Below are positions 1 to 9,740 of a stretch of DNA of 64,000 nt, one piece after another (the first letter of the stretch is position 1; every line of letters starts with the position of its first letter). The position numbers and the translations under genes are program-made. Below the pieces are notes generated by a model. The model did not search any database. It saw only the letters and a list, made by a program, of their open reading frames with translations, and was not told the origin of the DNA. Source of the DNA: Ferrovum sp. PN-J185 (lineage in GTDB: Bacteria > Pseudomonadota > Gammaproteobacteria > Burkholderiales > Ferrovaceae); the NCBI RefSeq assembly GCF_001581925.1, contig NZ_LQZA01000003.1, forward strand, positions 1 through 64,000. The letters are read 5' to 3'.

Positions 1-424
1 TCAATGCTTTAACCCTTCTTCCGCTGGCTAGGGCATCTGATACAAAATCCATGGACCATACCTCATTAGGGCTACTGGGTAAGGATAAGCTCTGCTTTTG
101 TACCATCACGCCATGTCTCTTACGTCTACGTTTAACAGCCAACCCCGCTTCCTGATAAAGACGGAATACCTTTTTATGGTTGGCTTCTACTCCTTCTCGT
201 CTTAATAAAGCATGAATACGTCTATAACCAAATCGACGTCTCTCATGGGCAAGATCAACAATACGTTGCTGTAGTTCCTGATTCTTTATCCCACTTACAG
301 GCTGGTAATGAAGAACAGTTCTTGATATACCCACAAGATAACAGGCACGTCGCTCAGAAATAGCCGTAGTCTGGCACATAAGCTTTACAGCCTCGCGTTT
401 GTCTTGTGGGCTTAGTACTTTCGT
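1..424 (-). CDS. IS3-family transposase OrfB, partial (C-terminus outside window)
   Basis: Translating the minus strand in the frame one base behind OrfA gives LSPQDKREAVKLM, then SERRACYLVGISRTVLHY and RRFGYRRIHALLRREG, which is the helix-turn-helix part of an IS3 OrfB. WSMDFVSDAL follows at the window edge and holds the first aspartate of the DDE catalytic triad. The other two acidic residues lie beyond position 1. No independent start is evident, so it is probably made as an OrfAB fusion by -1 frameshifting near CGAAAG at 418-423. The frame is open over everything visible, so the element may still be active. Confidence 0.85.
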
Positions 425-681
425 CCAAGAGCCACTTTTAAGGCTTCAGCGTCCAGTATAGCCTCAGCCAACAGTTTCTTTAATTTACTGTTCTCAGACT
501 CTAAATCCCGCAGCTTTTTAGCATCCGGTATTGTCATTCCTCCAAACTTGGCACGCCAAGTATAAAAAGAACAATCGCTAAAACCATGTCGACGGCATAG
601 CTCTTTTACAGGAATACCAGCTTCTGCTTCCTTCAAAAACCCAATAATCTGTTCCTCTGTAAATCGCTTCTTCAAGTCCAT
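412..681 (-). CDS. IS3-family transposase OrfA
   Basis: An 89-residue protein beginning MDLKKRFTEEQIIGFL, with a helix-turn-helix around residues 18-42 (GIPVKELCRRHGFSDCSFY), the YTWRAKFGGM motif, and a heptad-like C-terminal helix (LRDLESENSKLKKLL). This is the standard OrfA of the IS407 branch of IS3. It binds the terminal repeats and supplies the N-terminal part of the OrfAB transposase. Its stop lies inside the start of the OrfB frame, the usual IS3 arrangement for frameshifting. Length and sequence look intact. Confidence 0.9.
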   Translation of the reverse strand: MDLKKRFTEEQIIGFLKEAEAGIPVKELCRRHGFSDCSFYTWRAKFGGMTIPDAKKLRDLESENSKLKKLLAEAILDAEALKVALGRKY

Positions 682-730
682 TCTCCTTTACATAAATGAA
701 CTTTACTAGATTTAACATAAAACTAAAAAT

Positions 731-743
731 TGGGTGCAGGTCA
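731..743 (-). repeat. Terminal inverted repeat of the IS3-family element
   Basis: Read on the minus strand the end is TGACCTGCACCCA, followed by AT-rich sequence leading into OrfA. It begins with TG, as IS3-family ends do, and marks the junction with the integrase gene. The exact outermost base cannot be fixed without the other end. Confidence 0.65.
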
Positions 744-1587
744 CTATCACCTAGAGAACATTAACAGTGACGCTACGGGTAAGTATGAGATTTGGCGTAA
801 TAATCTATTGAAAAAAGCATCACTTGCCAGTACGCTGACGATACATGCTAGTGCTTACAGGAGTGTGATTAGTACAGCCATACAGAAAGGCTGGATAAGT
901 GAACATACACCTATAGCTCAGATGAAAAGAACAGGTGCTAAAGGACGAGCTCGTCCCGCATTCACAAGAGAAGAAGTTAACCGATTATTGGACTACTTAC
1001 CTATATTCGCAAAAGGTGAGCACAGTCGTCTAGCTAAAGAGTCTAGGCAAGTGTGTAGGGACTATGTGGAGATACTGTTAGGGACAGGCATGCGTTCAGG
1101 TATAGAAAGTCAGCATATTAAATGGAGTGATATTAGCTTGCACATTGACTCAGTGACAGCTGTGAAGTATTTGAGAATAGGGGTGACGGGTAAGGCAGGT
1201 GGTAGGTACTTAATCGCTAAGCATAATATAAAGACTGTGCTAGAGAGAGTCATAGCAAAGTATAGTCAGCTTAACGCCTATTCATTAGACAGAGTATTGG
1301 AGTTAAAGCCTAATCTTTACCTGTTTAGCCTTGGTGATGACATGCTGCCAGTCAGCTTCTGTACCACATTTAAACACTTAATGACGGCAAGTGGCCTGTT
1401 AAAGGGCTCTGCTACAGGGCAGAATAGGACTCTGTATTCACTACGACATACCTTCGCAATATTAGAGTTAATGGAAAATCGTACAGACTTACATACGCTG
1501 GCAAAACAGATGGGTACTAGTGTGGGCATGATAGAACGGCACTACAGTAAACTCACAGCCGTCATGGCAGCTGATAGGCTTGCGTAA
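744..1587 (+). pseudogene. Tyrosine recombinase (phage-type integrase), 5' end lost to IS insertion
   Basis: About 280 residues of a tyrosine integrase survive: the end of the SAM-like core-binding domain (YEIWRNNLLKKASLASTL) and the whole catalytic domain. Catalytic residues are visible: the first Arg in GTGMRSGIESQHIKW, the RHTFA box, and the nucleophile Tyr in MIERHYSKLT near the C-terminus. The reading frame runs back into the IS end at 731-743 and has no native start, so the N-terminal arm-binding region is gone. A second integrase remnant, covering only the N-terminal half, lies at 19,025-19,564. The two overlap in homologous residues, so they are parts of different genes. It was probably once the integrase of an island; it is now unlikely to be functional. 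Confidence 0.85.
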
Positions 1588-1684
1588 ATTATTTATTTTT
1601 AATATTTTTTGTCATCTTGGACTTTCAAGAATCAATTTAGGTGCTTACTATATAATTATAAAAGTTAATTTCCAAATATATTAA

Positions 1685-3664
1685 ATGAAATACAGAAAAG
1701 AAATTGATGGGCTTAGAGCACTTGCTATTATTCCAGTAATCCTATTCCACGCAGGTTTCACAACTTTTAGTGGAGGCTTTGTAGGTGTAGATATCTTTTT
1801 TGTTATAAGTGGTTACCTAATCACTACAATTATTGCAGATGAGATGGATAGGGGCTCTTTCTCTTTACTTAACTTTTATGAACGCAGAGCCAGAAGAATA
1901 TTACCAGCATTATTCTTTGTGATTTTATGTACCCTACCCTTTGCCTGGTTTTGGATGTTACCGAATGAACTTAAACAGTACTCAAAAAGTTTATTGGCTG
2001 TTCCTTTATTTGTTTCAAACATACTATTTTGGCAAACCAGTGGTTACTTTGATACATCATCAGAACTTAAACCATTACTTCACACTTGGAGTTTAGCTGT
2101 AGAAGAACAATACTACCTTTTATTTCCTTTATTTCTTATAACAACTTGGAAGCTTGGTAAAAGATGGATTTTTACATTTCTTTTAATAACAGCCATCATT
2201 AGTTTAGCGATAGCGGAATATGGTTCTATAAAATTTGCATCATTTACCTTTTATATGTTGCCTACCAGAGCATTTGAAATATTGATAGGAGCATTAATAT
2301 CATTTAAATTTCAATCTGAAAGCATATTAAATATAAAAAAAGAAAATTATAAATTATTTGATTTTATTGGCTTAATACTAATACTTTTTTCAATATTCTC
2401 GTTTAATAACCAAACTCCTTCACCAAGCTTATACTCCTTAATCCCAACAATAGGAGCTGGCCTGATAATAGCATTCAGTAGCGCAGAAACCCTAACTGGT
2501 AAAATCCTTAGTAATAAACTTTTGGTGGGTATTGGCTTGATTAGCTACAGTACATACCTTTGGCATCAACCCCTACTTGCATTCGCAAGAATAAGAAACA
2601 TTTATCCATTAAACACTACTACATTAATCGTTATTATTATACTTTCACTACTTTTAGGATTTTTCAATTATAAGTTTATAGAAAATACTTTTAGAGACAA
2701 GAGAAAAGTTAATTTAAGAATATTTTTAACTAGCGCCATTTTGATGTCTTGTTTGTTTTTTTCTGTAAGAATAGTTGGGCACTATACTGATTATTTTCCA
2801 ACTAGATTTAATATAGAAATTCAAAATCTTACAGAAAACAATCCATCTTCTGGAAATGCTATAAATTGTCGCGAAGAAAGAAATCATAAAGATGGTACTA
2901 CATGCGTGATTGGTGATTTATCAATAGTTCCGTCAATAGCATTAATTGGAGACTCCTTTATCGGAAAAATTACTAAAAGACTTGATGAAGTGTTAAAGAA
3001 AAGAAAAGTCTCAGCAGTTGTTTTTACTAAAAGTGGGTGTATCCCACTTACAGATATAAAAGTAAAGTATCCAGACAATACAACCCATAATTGCGATATT
3101 GATGTTAAAAATTCTTACAATACAATTATTAGAACTAACAATTTGAGAAAAGTAGTAATAATTTCCGAGTGGCCTTATTATGCCGATGGTTTTAAAGGTG
3201 CCAACATTTCTGGTAATAGATTATTATTAACAGATAGTAGCTCCAATGAATCTAACTTATTAGAAAATAAAGAGGTGACTACTAGGGGATTAATTAGATT
3301 AAAAAAATTAATGAATGGCAACAATAAATTATTATTTATTGTTAATACTACACCTGAATATCTTCTATCTCCACAAAGCTTAATAGCAAAAAATATACTT
3401 TTTAACAGACAAACTACTGTAGTTCATCCGTTACTTGGAGACTATAACTTAAGAAACCAGTCAATAAACCAAATATTTTCGAATGCTAAAGTAAGTGAAT
3501 GGGCAACGATAATTAATCCTTTTTCTAGTTACTGTGTTTCAAGTACTAACTGTAGAATTAGTGATGCTGATTTTCATTCATTTTATGAAGATGATGGTAC
3601 TCATTTATCGTATTTTGGTTCAATTCCATTAGTTAATCTTTTAGAGAATAAATTACTAAATTAA
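1685..3664 (+). CDS. Membrane O-acyltransferase (acyltransferase 3 / OafA family) with C-terminal SGNH domain
   Basis: 659 residues. The N-terminal ~350 residues are a multi-pass acyltransferase-3 domain starting EIDGLRALAIIPVILFHAGF, with the family's Arg (R11) and His (H22), then GVDIFFVISGYLIT and the ERRARRILPALF motif around residues 65-75. The C-terminal part is periplasmic and SGNH-like, with GDSF near residue 420 and DGTHLSYFG near residue 637 holding the Asp/His pair. Such proteins O-acetylate O-antigen or other surface polysaccharides. It stands alone on its strand next to the broken integrase, and its AT-rich composition suggests island cargo. The polysaccharide target cannot be told from sequence. 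Confidence 0.88.
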   Translation: MKYRKEIDGLRALAIIPVILFHAGFTTFSGGFVGVDIFFVISGYLITTIIADEMDRGSFSLLNFYERRARRILPALFFVILCTLPFAWFWMLPNELKQYSKSLLAVPLFVSNILFWQTSGYFDTSSELKPLLHTWSLAVEEQYYLLFPLFLITTWKLGKRWIFTFLLITAIISLAIAEYGSIKFASFTFYMLPTRAFEILIGALISFKFQSESILNIKKENYKLFDFIGLILILFSIFSFNNQTPSPSLYSLIPTIGAGLIIAFSSAETLTGKILSNKLLVGIGLISYSTYLWHQPLLAFARIRNIYPLNTTTLIVIIILSLLLGFFNYKFIENTFRDKRKVNLRIFLTSAILMSCLFFSVRIVGHYTDYFPTRFNIEIQNLTENNPSSGNAINCREERNHKDGTTCVIGDLSIVPSIALIGDSFIGKITKRLDEVLKKRKVSAVVFTKSGCIPLTDIKVKYPDNTTHNCDIDVKNSYNTIIRTNNLRKVVIISEWPYYADGFKGANISGNRLLLTDSSSNESNLLENKEVTTRGLIRLKKLMNGNNKLLFIVNTTPEYLLSPQSLIAKNILFNRQTTVVHPLLGDYNLRNQSINQIFSNAKVSEWATIINPFSSYCVSSTNCRISDADFHSFYEDDGTHLSYFGSIPLVNLLENKLLN

Positions 3665-3833
3665 TTCTTTATATGTTTCACGCCATCTTCATCATCTCTA
3701 TTTTTTATTGTAGTAATTGAGTATAGACCTTTCATAGTTCTTTTTTGTACCTACTTAATCTCTAATATGTACAGCTTTATCATCCCAGCTCATTCTTCTG
3801 AATAAAGAAACTTTCCAAATACAGGTAGTAAAG

Positions 3834-4202
3834 TTAAATTAGAACATAAAAAAACAAAGCCATTTCAATAAAATTAATTACTACACTTAATGTATGTAAG
3901 AAATGAAATTTACCCTGTTGATCATTATCTCTTGCCTTATTTACCATTGGCGTAATAATTAAAAGAGTAATAAAAAACAGAAATGCAGTTAGAACAAGTA
4001 GATATCTGTCTGTTAAGTTTTTTGATAAAAACCCCGCAATTATACTTACCGTGCCTAAGAAAAAATAATATTTAGGAAAAAACTTTCTGACATATACCGC
4101 TGACCATTCTGGAGGTAAGTACTTAAATATTCCCGGGGCCACTGCCACAGAAAAAAATATCATAATCCCTAAATTTGCCGAAATAAGATAGTTTGTTATC
4201 AT
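3834..4202 (-). CDS. DUF4149-like four-helix membrane protein
   Basis: 122 residues with about four hydrophobic helices. The stretch FFSVAVAPGIFKYLPPE followed by RKFFPKYYFF matches the signature of DUF4149/TMEM205-like proteins, which have no well-established function. Its start is 1 bp from the end of the upstream dehydrogenase gene on the same strand, so the two are probably co-transcribed. There is no signal peptide, the first helix serving as insertion signal. The family call rests on motif recognition alone. Confidence 0.68.
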   Translation of the reverse strand: MITNYLISANLGIMIFFSVAVAPGIFKYLPPEWSAVYVRKFFPKYYFFLGTVSIIAGFLSKNLTDRYLLVLTAFLFFITLLIITPMVNKARDNDQQGKFHFLHTLSVVINFIEMALFFYVLI

Positions 4203-4203
4203 T

Positions 4204-5088
4204 TTATTTTAGTCCTGCATTTTCAGCTGCAATTAATTCAATAGCGCTCCAATCAAAATGAGCTCTATTTTTAGCTATTGATGTTAGGAAACGTGAGTAA
4301 AGAATATCTACTATTGGCATAGGGACTCTAGCATTACTGGACGCCTCATGCATTAAGTTGACATCTTTCAAACCAAGCTCTAATTTAAAACCAGCGGGTT
4401 CATATTGACGTTGCGCAATGATTTTCCCATAATTTTGGTAAATAGGTATATTGAATAAAGTGGATGTAATAAAGTCTATAAAAGATTGTCTTTCCACGCC
4501 ATTTTTTTCAAGTAGCGCTAGTGATTCTGATATAGCCTCAACCATTGATAAAATCATAAAGTTACCAGCGATTTTAATTAAATTTGCAGCTGAAACCTTT
4601 TCTCCAAAATCAAATACTCCTTGACCTAACGCATTTACCACTTCTTTTACTTCTTCTTTTACTGACTGCTTACCTGACATAACAACCCATAATTTCCTAC
4701 TAAGAGCAGCTTCTGGTCGGCCAAATACAGGGGCGGATAAAAACTTTTGTTCATGATTTTCATGTTCTTGACTTAGTTTCTCAATTAATTCTGGTGAAAC
4801 CGTACTCATTGATATATGAATAGCCTGTTTATTGAGGTTAGCCAAAATACCATCTTGACCAAAACTTACTGAATCAAGTGCCTCATCATTTGCAAGCATT
4901 GTTATGACTAAATCTACGTTCTTTACCGCATCACCAACACAATTAAAGACTTTCGCTCCAAACTTTTCTAGTTCAATTGATTTTGTTTTGGTTCTGTTAT
5001 AAACATGTAACTCAAAACCAGCTTCTAATAAATTTTTAGCCATAGGAAAACCCATGCTTCCTAGGCCAATAAATGCAACTTTTTTCAT
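4204..5088 (-). CDS. NAD(P)-dependent beta-hydroxyacid dehydrogenase (3-hydroxyisobutyrate dehydrogenase family)
   Basis: The product begins MKKVAFIGLGSMGFPMA, a Rossmann dinucleotide-binding loop (GLGSMG), and carries the family's substrate-binding SMSTVSPE and the catalytic-lysine region NLIKIAGNF around residue 170. About 294 residues, normal for 3-hydroxyisobutyrate, tartronate semialdehyde or glyoxylate/succinic semialdehyde reductases; the substrate cannot be fixed. The start at 5088 is preferred over the longer frame because GGGGA lies a few bases upstream on the minus strand. It is followed almost without gap by the DUF4149 gene. Cytosolic. Confidence 0.85.
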   Translation of the reverse strand: MKKVAFIGLGSMGFPMAKNLLEAGFELHVYNRTKTKSIELEKFGAKVFNCVGDAVKNVDLVITMLANDEALDSVSFGQDGILANLNKQAIHISMSTVSPELIEKLSQEHENHEQKFLSAPVFGRPEAALSRKLWVVMSGKQSVKEEVKEVVNALGQGVFDFGEKVSAANLIKIAGNFMILSMVEAISESLALLEKNGVERQSFIDFITSTLFNIPIYQNYGKIIAQRQYEPAGFKLELGLKDVNLMHEASSNARVPMPIVDILYSRFLTSIAKNRAHFDWSAIELIAAENAGLK

Positions 5089-5139
5089 CATTTTCCCCAA
5101 AAAACAATGGACCAACTGATATAAATTAGGTTCAAAATA

Positions 5140-6309
5140 TCATGTTGGTTCAATACGAATAGATCTGTAAATTGGACGTCTTTGTCTTTTTGTTAACACA
5201 AGTTGCCATAACTGTCCGTGCCTTGATCTAAAATAACCTGCACAAGACAGTAAATAGTAATTCCACATTTTATAAAACCGATCACTATAATTATTTCTTA
5301 ATTCATACCAATGATCATTAAAATTTCTATGCCAAGCGATGAGTGTTTTATCATAGTCACTACCAAAATTGTGCCAATCCTCAATTAAAAATTGTCCTTC
5401 GATATTCTTAGTAATATCTTGTGATGAAGGAATCTTTCCATTTGGAAATATATAATTATTTATCCAAGGATCTGTCCCATGACTTGATATTGCATTACCA
5501 ATTGTATGCAATAGAAAAATACCTGAATCGTTCAAAAGTCTATTAATAATAGAAAAAAATTGTTGATAATTTTTTTGGCCAACATGTTCAAACATACCAA
5601 CTGAGACAATTTTATCAAAGCTACCGTCCAATGAGCGATAGTCAATTAACTCTATTTCTACCGGGAGACCTTCACATCGTTGTTGAGCAATTTTCTGCTG
5701 CTCTTTAGAGACTGTAATACCAACTACATTTACTCCATAATATTTTGCGGCATAATAAGCAAGTCCTCCCCAACCACAACCAATCTCCAACATTCTTTCG
5801 CCAGGTTTCAATTCGAGTTTTCTACAAATCATGTCTAATTTATCTAACTGTGCCTGCTCGAGATTATCTGCATATTGCCAGTATCCACAGGAGTAAATCA
5901 TAAGTGGGTCAAGCATTTTTTTAAATAAATCATTACCAATATCATAATGCCTCTCACCAACTATAAATGCTCTATGAATATTCTGTAAGTTAAATAACTG
6001 TGCTTTCAGTCTATGCCAGGCTACATTTAACTGCGCTAAACCTGTTACTTGTTCATCTAAATTTGCATCTAATAGTCTATAAATTAATTCATCAATTGAT
6101 CGACAGTCCCAATAACCAGACATATAAGACTCTCCAAGACCGAGAGACCATCTTCTTAATATTTCGCTATAGGCTCTCTGATCTTTTACTTGAATATCCC
6201 AAGGTTGTTTTCCATTTACATTAATACCTGCTTTTTTGAATAATTGATCAATTACTTTGGGGGGAGATGCGAGAGAATGTGTATGATCTGATGTGGTAAC
6301 AAAACTCAT
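5140..6309 (-). CDS. cfa: Cyclopropane-fatty-acyl-phospholipid synthase
   Basis: 389 residues. It transfers a methylene group from S-adenosylmethionine to unsaturated acyl chains of membrane phospholipids. The SAM-binding motif LEIGCGWGGLAYYAAK lies around residues 172-187. The characteristic MIYSCGYW is near residue 138, and VSVGMFEHVG near 236 is the active-site region. Length matches the family (~380). It precedes the dehydrogenase gene on the same strand with a ~50 bp gap and is divergent from an MFS gene; the two starts are 80 bp apart, so promoters for both should lie between them. Confidence 0.93.
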   Translation of the reverse strand: MSFVTTSDHTHSLASPPKVIDQLFKKAGINVNGKQPWDIQVKDQRAYSEILRRWSLGLGESYMSGYWDCRSIDELIYRLLDANLDEQVTGLAQLNVAWHRLKAQLFNLQNIHRAFIVGERHYDIGNDLFKKMLDPLMIYSCGYWQYADNLEQAQLDKLDMICRKLELKPGERMLEIGCGWGGLAYYAAKYYGVNVVGITVSKEQQKIAQQRCEGLPVEIELIDYRSLDGSFDKIVSVGMFEHVGQKNYQQFFSIINRLLNDSGIFLLHTIGNAISSHGTDPWINNYIFPNGKIPSSQDITKNIEGQFLIEDWHNFGSDYDKTLIAWHRNFNDHWYELRNNYSDRFYKMWNYYLLSCAGYFRSRHGQLWQLVLTKRQRRPIYRSIRIEPT

Positions 6310-6389
6310 GTTTATACCTCATTTCTTTTTCACATGAGTTTAATATTAACTTTTTTCTCTTTAGGAATAAATATAGTATTTACTCTTAT

Positions 6390-7568
6390 ATGATAATCAA
6401 ATCCCTATCTTCATTACCCAAAACAGTTTGGCTAATTGGCTTTATAAGTCTATTAAACGATAGCGCCAGTGAAATGATCTATCCACTACTTCCTTTTTAT
6501 ATTGTGTCAGTGCTTGGTGCGGGACCAAAAATATTAGGATTAATTGAAGGCATTGCAGAAGCCACAGCTAGCCTCTTTAAGTTACTATCGGGAATAATTG
6601 TTGATCGAACTAAAAAATCTAAAATTTTTATTATTATTGGGTATGCTGTACCTAGTATTGGGAGACCTATTCTCTCAATCATTACCAGTTGGCATGCAGC
6701 CTTATTTATTCGTTTTTTTGATCGACTAGGAAAAGGACTTCGAACATCTCCAAGAGATGCCATATTGGCTTTGTCTGTACCTGAAAATAAAAGAGGTATT
6801 ACTTTTGGGCTACATCGATCCTTAGATAATTTAGGTGCATTTGTAGGTCCTATAGTTGCAACGATTTTATTAAGCTATCACTTCTCACTAAAAGATATTT
6901 TTCTGTTTGCTATCATTCCAGGATTCATTGCTATTATTTTGACTCTTCAAATTAAAGAACCAGAAAAGATTATAACAACTCATCATGTAAAAATAAGTTG
7001 GCGTTTATCCTCATTACCCTCTAATTTTAAACAATATCTGTTTTCATACGCCCTATTATCTCTTGGTAACTCCTCTGATCTGTTCATACTATTGCGAGCA
7101 AAAGAAATTGGCATTTCAGAGCAATATATTCCACTATTATGGGCATTTTTATCATTAATCATCAGCGTACTAAGTACTCCACTATCTGGTTTGTCAGACA
7201 GAATAGGACGAAAAACGCTATTAATCAGTTCATGGTTAATTTACGGCTTATTTAATTTATTATTAGCTCAACATTTTGTTCATGTATCGCTACTCATATT
7301 TTCTTTTATTTTATATGGCGTTTATAAAGGTATGTCAGAAGGAATTGAGAAAGCCCTCGTTGCAGATTTAGTCGATAAAAACCACTTCGGTACTGCCTTT
7401 GGATGGTTTAATTTAATAGGTGGTCTTTTTTTGCTTCCAGCCTCATTTATTTTTGGCTGGTTATATCAAACTTATAATTACTCCTACGCATTTTTGTTTT
7501 CTAGTTGCTGTTGTCTTATGGCAAGTTGCTACGCATGGATTAATTTCCATAGGACCAAATTAAGTTAA
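6390..7568 (+). CDS. MFS transporter, 12 transmembrane segments
   Basis: 392 residues with repeated hydrophobic helices. The MFS loop motif appears as GIIVDRTKKSK between helices 2 and 3 and again as GLSDRIGRKTLL in the second half. It begins IKSLSSLPKTVWLIGFISLLNDSASEMIYPL, typical of a bacterial MFS branch often annotated as drug or multi-substrate efflux. No substrate can be assigned. The next gene, also MFS, starts 30 bp downstream, suggesting one transcript. Confidence 0.85.
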   Translation: MIIKSLSSLPKTVWLIGFISLLNDSASEMIYPLLPFYIVSVLGAGPKILGLIEGIAEATASLFKLLSGIIVDRTKKSKIFIIIGYAVPSIGRPILSIITSWHAALFIRFFDRLGKGLRTSPRDAILALSVPENKRGITFGLHRSLDNLGAFVGPIVATILLSYHFSLKDIFLFAIIPGFIAIILTLQIKEPEKIITTHHVKISWRLSSLPSNFKQYLFSYALLSLGNSSDLFILLRAKEIGISEQYIPLLWAFLSLIISVLSTPLSGLSDRIGRKTLLISSWLIYGLFNLLLAQHFVHVSLLIFSFILYGVYKGMSEGIEKALVADLVDKNHFGTAFGWFNLIGGLFLLPASFIFGWLYQTYNYSYAFLFSSCCCLMASCYAWINFHRTKLS

Positions 7569-7597
7569 ACTACTATTTTTTCTATCCTAACTGAATA

Positions 7598-8881
7598 ATG
7601 AGTAATCAAACACAATCCGTTAAAGCAAATTCAATTCATCACGTTTTGATTGCAAGCCTAATTGGTACAACTATCGAATTTTTTGACTTTTATATTTATG
7701 CCACTGCAGCTGTTTTGGTGTTTCCTAAATTGTTTTTTCCATCGGGGAATCCATCCACTTCTGTTTTGCAGTCTTTAGCTACTTTTGCATTGGCTTTTTT
7801 TGCAAGACCCATTGGCGCAATTATTTTTGGTCACTTTGGTGATAGGATTGGTAGAAAAGCCACTTTAGTTGCAGCGCTAATGACTATGGGCCCCTCAACA
7901 GTAGCTATAGGATTATTACCCACTTATGACAGTATTGGCATATTCGCACCACTCCTACTTGCTTTATTTAGACTTGGCCAGGGTTTAGGTCTGGGCGGTG
8001 AATGGGGGGGAGCAGTACTTCTTGCAACTGAATATGCACCAAAAGAAAAATACTCTTGGTATGGTATGTTTCCGCAATTAGGGGCACCTATTGGCTTTAT
8101 TATGTCTAGCGGAGTATTCATATTATTAAATCATTATCTTACTGATAAAGACTTTATATCGTTTGGTTGGAGAATTCCTTTTCTAGCTAGCGCAATTTTA
8201 GTATGGCTTGGTTTATATGTTCGTCTTAAATTAGCTGAGACACCTGCATTTATGGAGGTAATAGAAAAAAACGAACAAGTTAAGGTGCCAATGGGGGCGA
8301 TATTCAAACATCATAGTAAAGCTCTCTTTTTAGGAACTTTTGTATCACTAACAACTTTTTTATTATTCTATTTAATGACGGTATTCACTCTTAGTTGGGG
8401 TACTAATCATTTCCATTACGCTAAAGGATCTTTTTTATCTTGGCAGATGATTGCTATGTTGTTCTTTGGTATTGGTATACCTTTATCTGCAAAATTATCA
8501 GATTTAATTGGTGTTAGAAAAATGCTCATTAGCGCCACATTATTAATCTTTCTTTTTGGATTAGTTTTTAATTCATTATTTGTTTCTAATAATCCTGTAA
8601 TGACCGAATTTTTTCTCATTCTTGGATTGTTTTTAATGGGCTTAACCTATGGACCACTCGGTTCAGGTTTGGCAAGCTATTATCCTGCTCCTGTAAGATA
8701 CACAGGAGCCTCTCTTTCTTTTACGTTAGCAGGAATTTTAGGTGCCTCAATTGCGCCTTATCTTGCAACCTGGCTTGCCGTCAATTATGGCCTGGTTTTT
8801 GTGGGTTACTATCTGTCCATTGCGGCAGTGATTACGTTAATAGCTTTGCTATTCACCACCAAATTAAACAATGATGCTTAA
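7598..8881 (+). CDS. MFS transporter of the metabolite:H+ symporter (MHS) type
   Basis: 427 residues. HHVLIASLIGTTIEFFDFYIY at the N-terminus, FGHFGDRIGRKATLV and RLGQGLGLGGEWGGAVL are hallmarks of the MHS subfamily, whose members import organic acids and osmolytes such as shikimate, proline/betaine, citrate or ketoglutarate. Twelve helices are expected. The substrate is not determinable here. It lies 13 bp before a secreted MBL-fold hydrolase on the same strand, so the two may share a transcript. Confidence 0.87.
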   Translation: MSNQTQSVKANSIHHVLIASLIGTTIEFFDFYIYATAAVLVFPKLFFPSGNPSTSVLQSLATFALAFFARPIGAIIFGHFGDRIGRKATLVAALMTMGPSTVAIGLLPTYDSIGIFAPLLLALFRLGQGLGLGGEWGGAVLLATEYAPKEKYSWYGMFPQLGAPIGFIMSSGVFILLNHYLTDKDFISFGWRIPFLASAILVWLGLYVRLKLAETPAFMEVIEKNEQVKVPMGAIFKHHSKALFLGTFVSLTTFLLFYLMTVFTLSWGTNHFHYAKGSFLSWQMIAMLFFGIGIPLSAKLSDLIGVRKMLISATLLIFLFGLVFNSLFVSNNPVMTEFFLILGLFLMGLTYGPLGSGLASYYPAPVRYTGASLSFTLAGILGASIAPYLATWLAVNYGLVFVGYYLSIAAVITLIALLFTTKLNNDA

Positions 8882-8894
8882 TTAAGGACAAAAT

Positions 8895-9731
8895 ATGTTT
8901 AAAGTTAAACAGTATTATCAGTTTATTGTTGTTCTACCACTTTTTTTGTTTTCATTTAATAGTTTAAGCGCTAACAATGAAAAGCAAGTTAAAGTTCAAT
9001 GGTTCGGTCAATCTGCTGTTAAGATCACTACTCCTCAAGGTAAAAATATCTTAATCGATCCTTATCTTACTGCGAATCCTAAGACTCCTTCACAATACAA
9101 GGATTTATCTACCTTAGGTAAAATTGATTTAATTCTTGTGACTCACGCTCATTTTGATCATCTAGGTGATAGCCCTGCTCTTTTAAAAGCTTGTGATTGT
9201 AAGTTGATAGCCCCATCAGGACTAGAAGATAATTTAAATTATTTAGGTATGGTAGATGCAAACAAACTCATTCATATGAATAAAACTGGCACTGTTTATC
9301 CTATTGACGGCGTATCTGTCACGATGGTTCACGCCGAACATAGTTCTGAACTCGATTGGATTGACCTTAAAACGAATAAACATCAAGTATTGTATGGTGG
9401 GGAGCCTGTAGGATTTATTATTACCATTAATAATCAATTCACAATCTATCATATGGGTGATACAGGTTTATTTAGTGATATGGCTTTAATTGGAAAATAC
9501 TATCATCCTGATTTAATCCTTATTCCTATTGGGGGTAATTTCACAATGGGGCCTAAAGATGCGGCCTATGCAACAAATAATTGGCTAAAACCAAAATATG
9601 CACTACCTATACATTATGGAACTTATCCCGTTTTAAGAGGAACTCCTGAGGAGTATAAAAAGTCTTTAGTAAACAACACGACAGATGTAATTAATTTACA
9701 GCCTGGCGAATCTACAACCTTCAACTTTTAA
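8895..9731 (+). CDS. Exported metallo-beta-lactamase-fold hydrolase (UPF0173-like)
   Basis: 278 residues. A signal peptide is visible (FIVVLPLFLFSFNSLSA, then NNEKQ). The MBL metal-binding motif THAHFDHLGD (HxHxDH) lies near residues 83-92, with later metal ligands suggested by MVHAEHSS, YHMGDTG (Asp) and PIHYGT (His). This is the layout of UPF0173-type metal-dependent hydrolases, here with an export signal, so it is predicted periplasmic. Substrate unknown. AAGGA lies shortly upstream of the start. A NIPSNAP gene follows after 9 bp. Confidence 0.85.
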   Translation: MFKVKQYYQFIVVLPLFLFSFNSLSANNEKQVKVQWFGQSAVKITTPQGKNILIDPYLTANPKTPSQYKDLSTLGKIDLILVTHAHFDHLGDSPALLKACDCKLIAPSGLEDNLNYLGMVDANKLIHMNKTGTVYPIDGVSVTMVHAEHSSELDWIDLKTNKHQVLYGGEPVGFIITINNQFTIYHMGDTGLFSDMALIGKYYHPDLILIPIGGNFTMGPKDAAYATNNWLKPKYALPIHYGTYPVLRGTPEEYKKSLVNNTTDVINLQPGESTTFNF

Positions 9732-9740
9732 GAGAAAACC

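Larger units (their letters stand above)
1..743 (-). mobile_element. IS3-family insertion sequence (IS407-like), partial
   Basis: This is the left-hand part of an insertion sequence lying on the minus strand and running off the window start. It carries an OrfA with a helix-turn-helix and leucine-zipper-like tail, and the first part of an OrfB in the -1 frame, as in IS3-family elements. The outer end is visible at 731-743, where the minus strand begins TGACCTGCACCCA, the kind of terminal repeat seen in the IS407 group. The far end and any target duplication lie outside the window. Beyond 743 the sequence becomes an integrase gene with no start of its own, so the element sits inside that gene. 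Confidence 0.88.
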
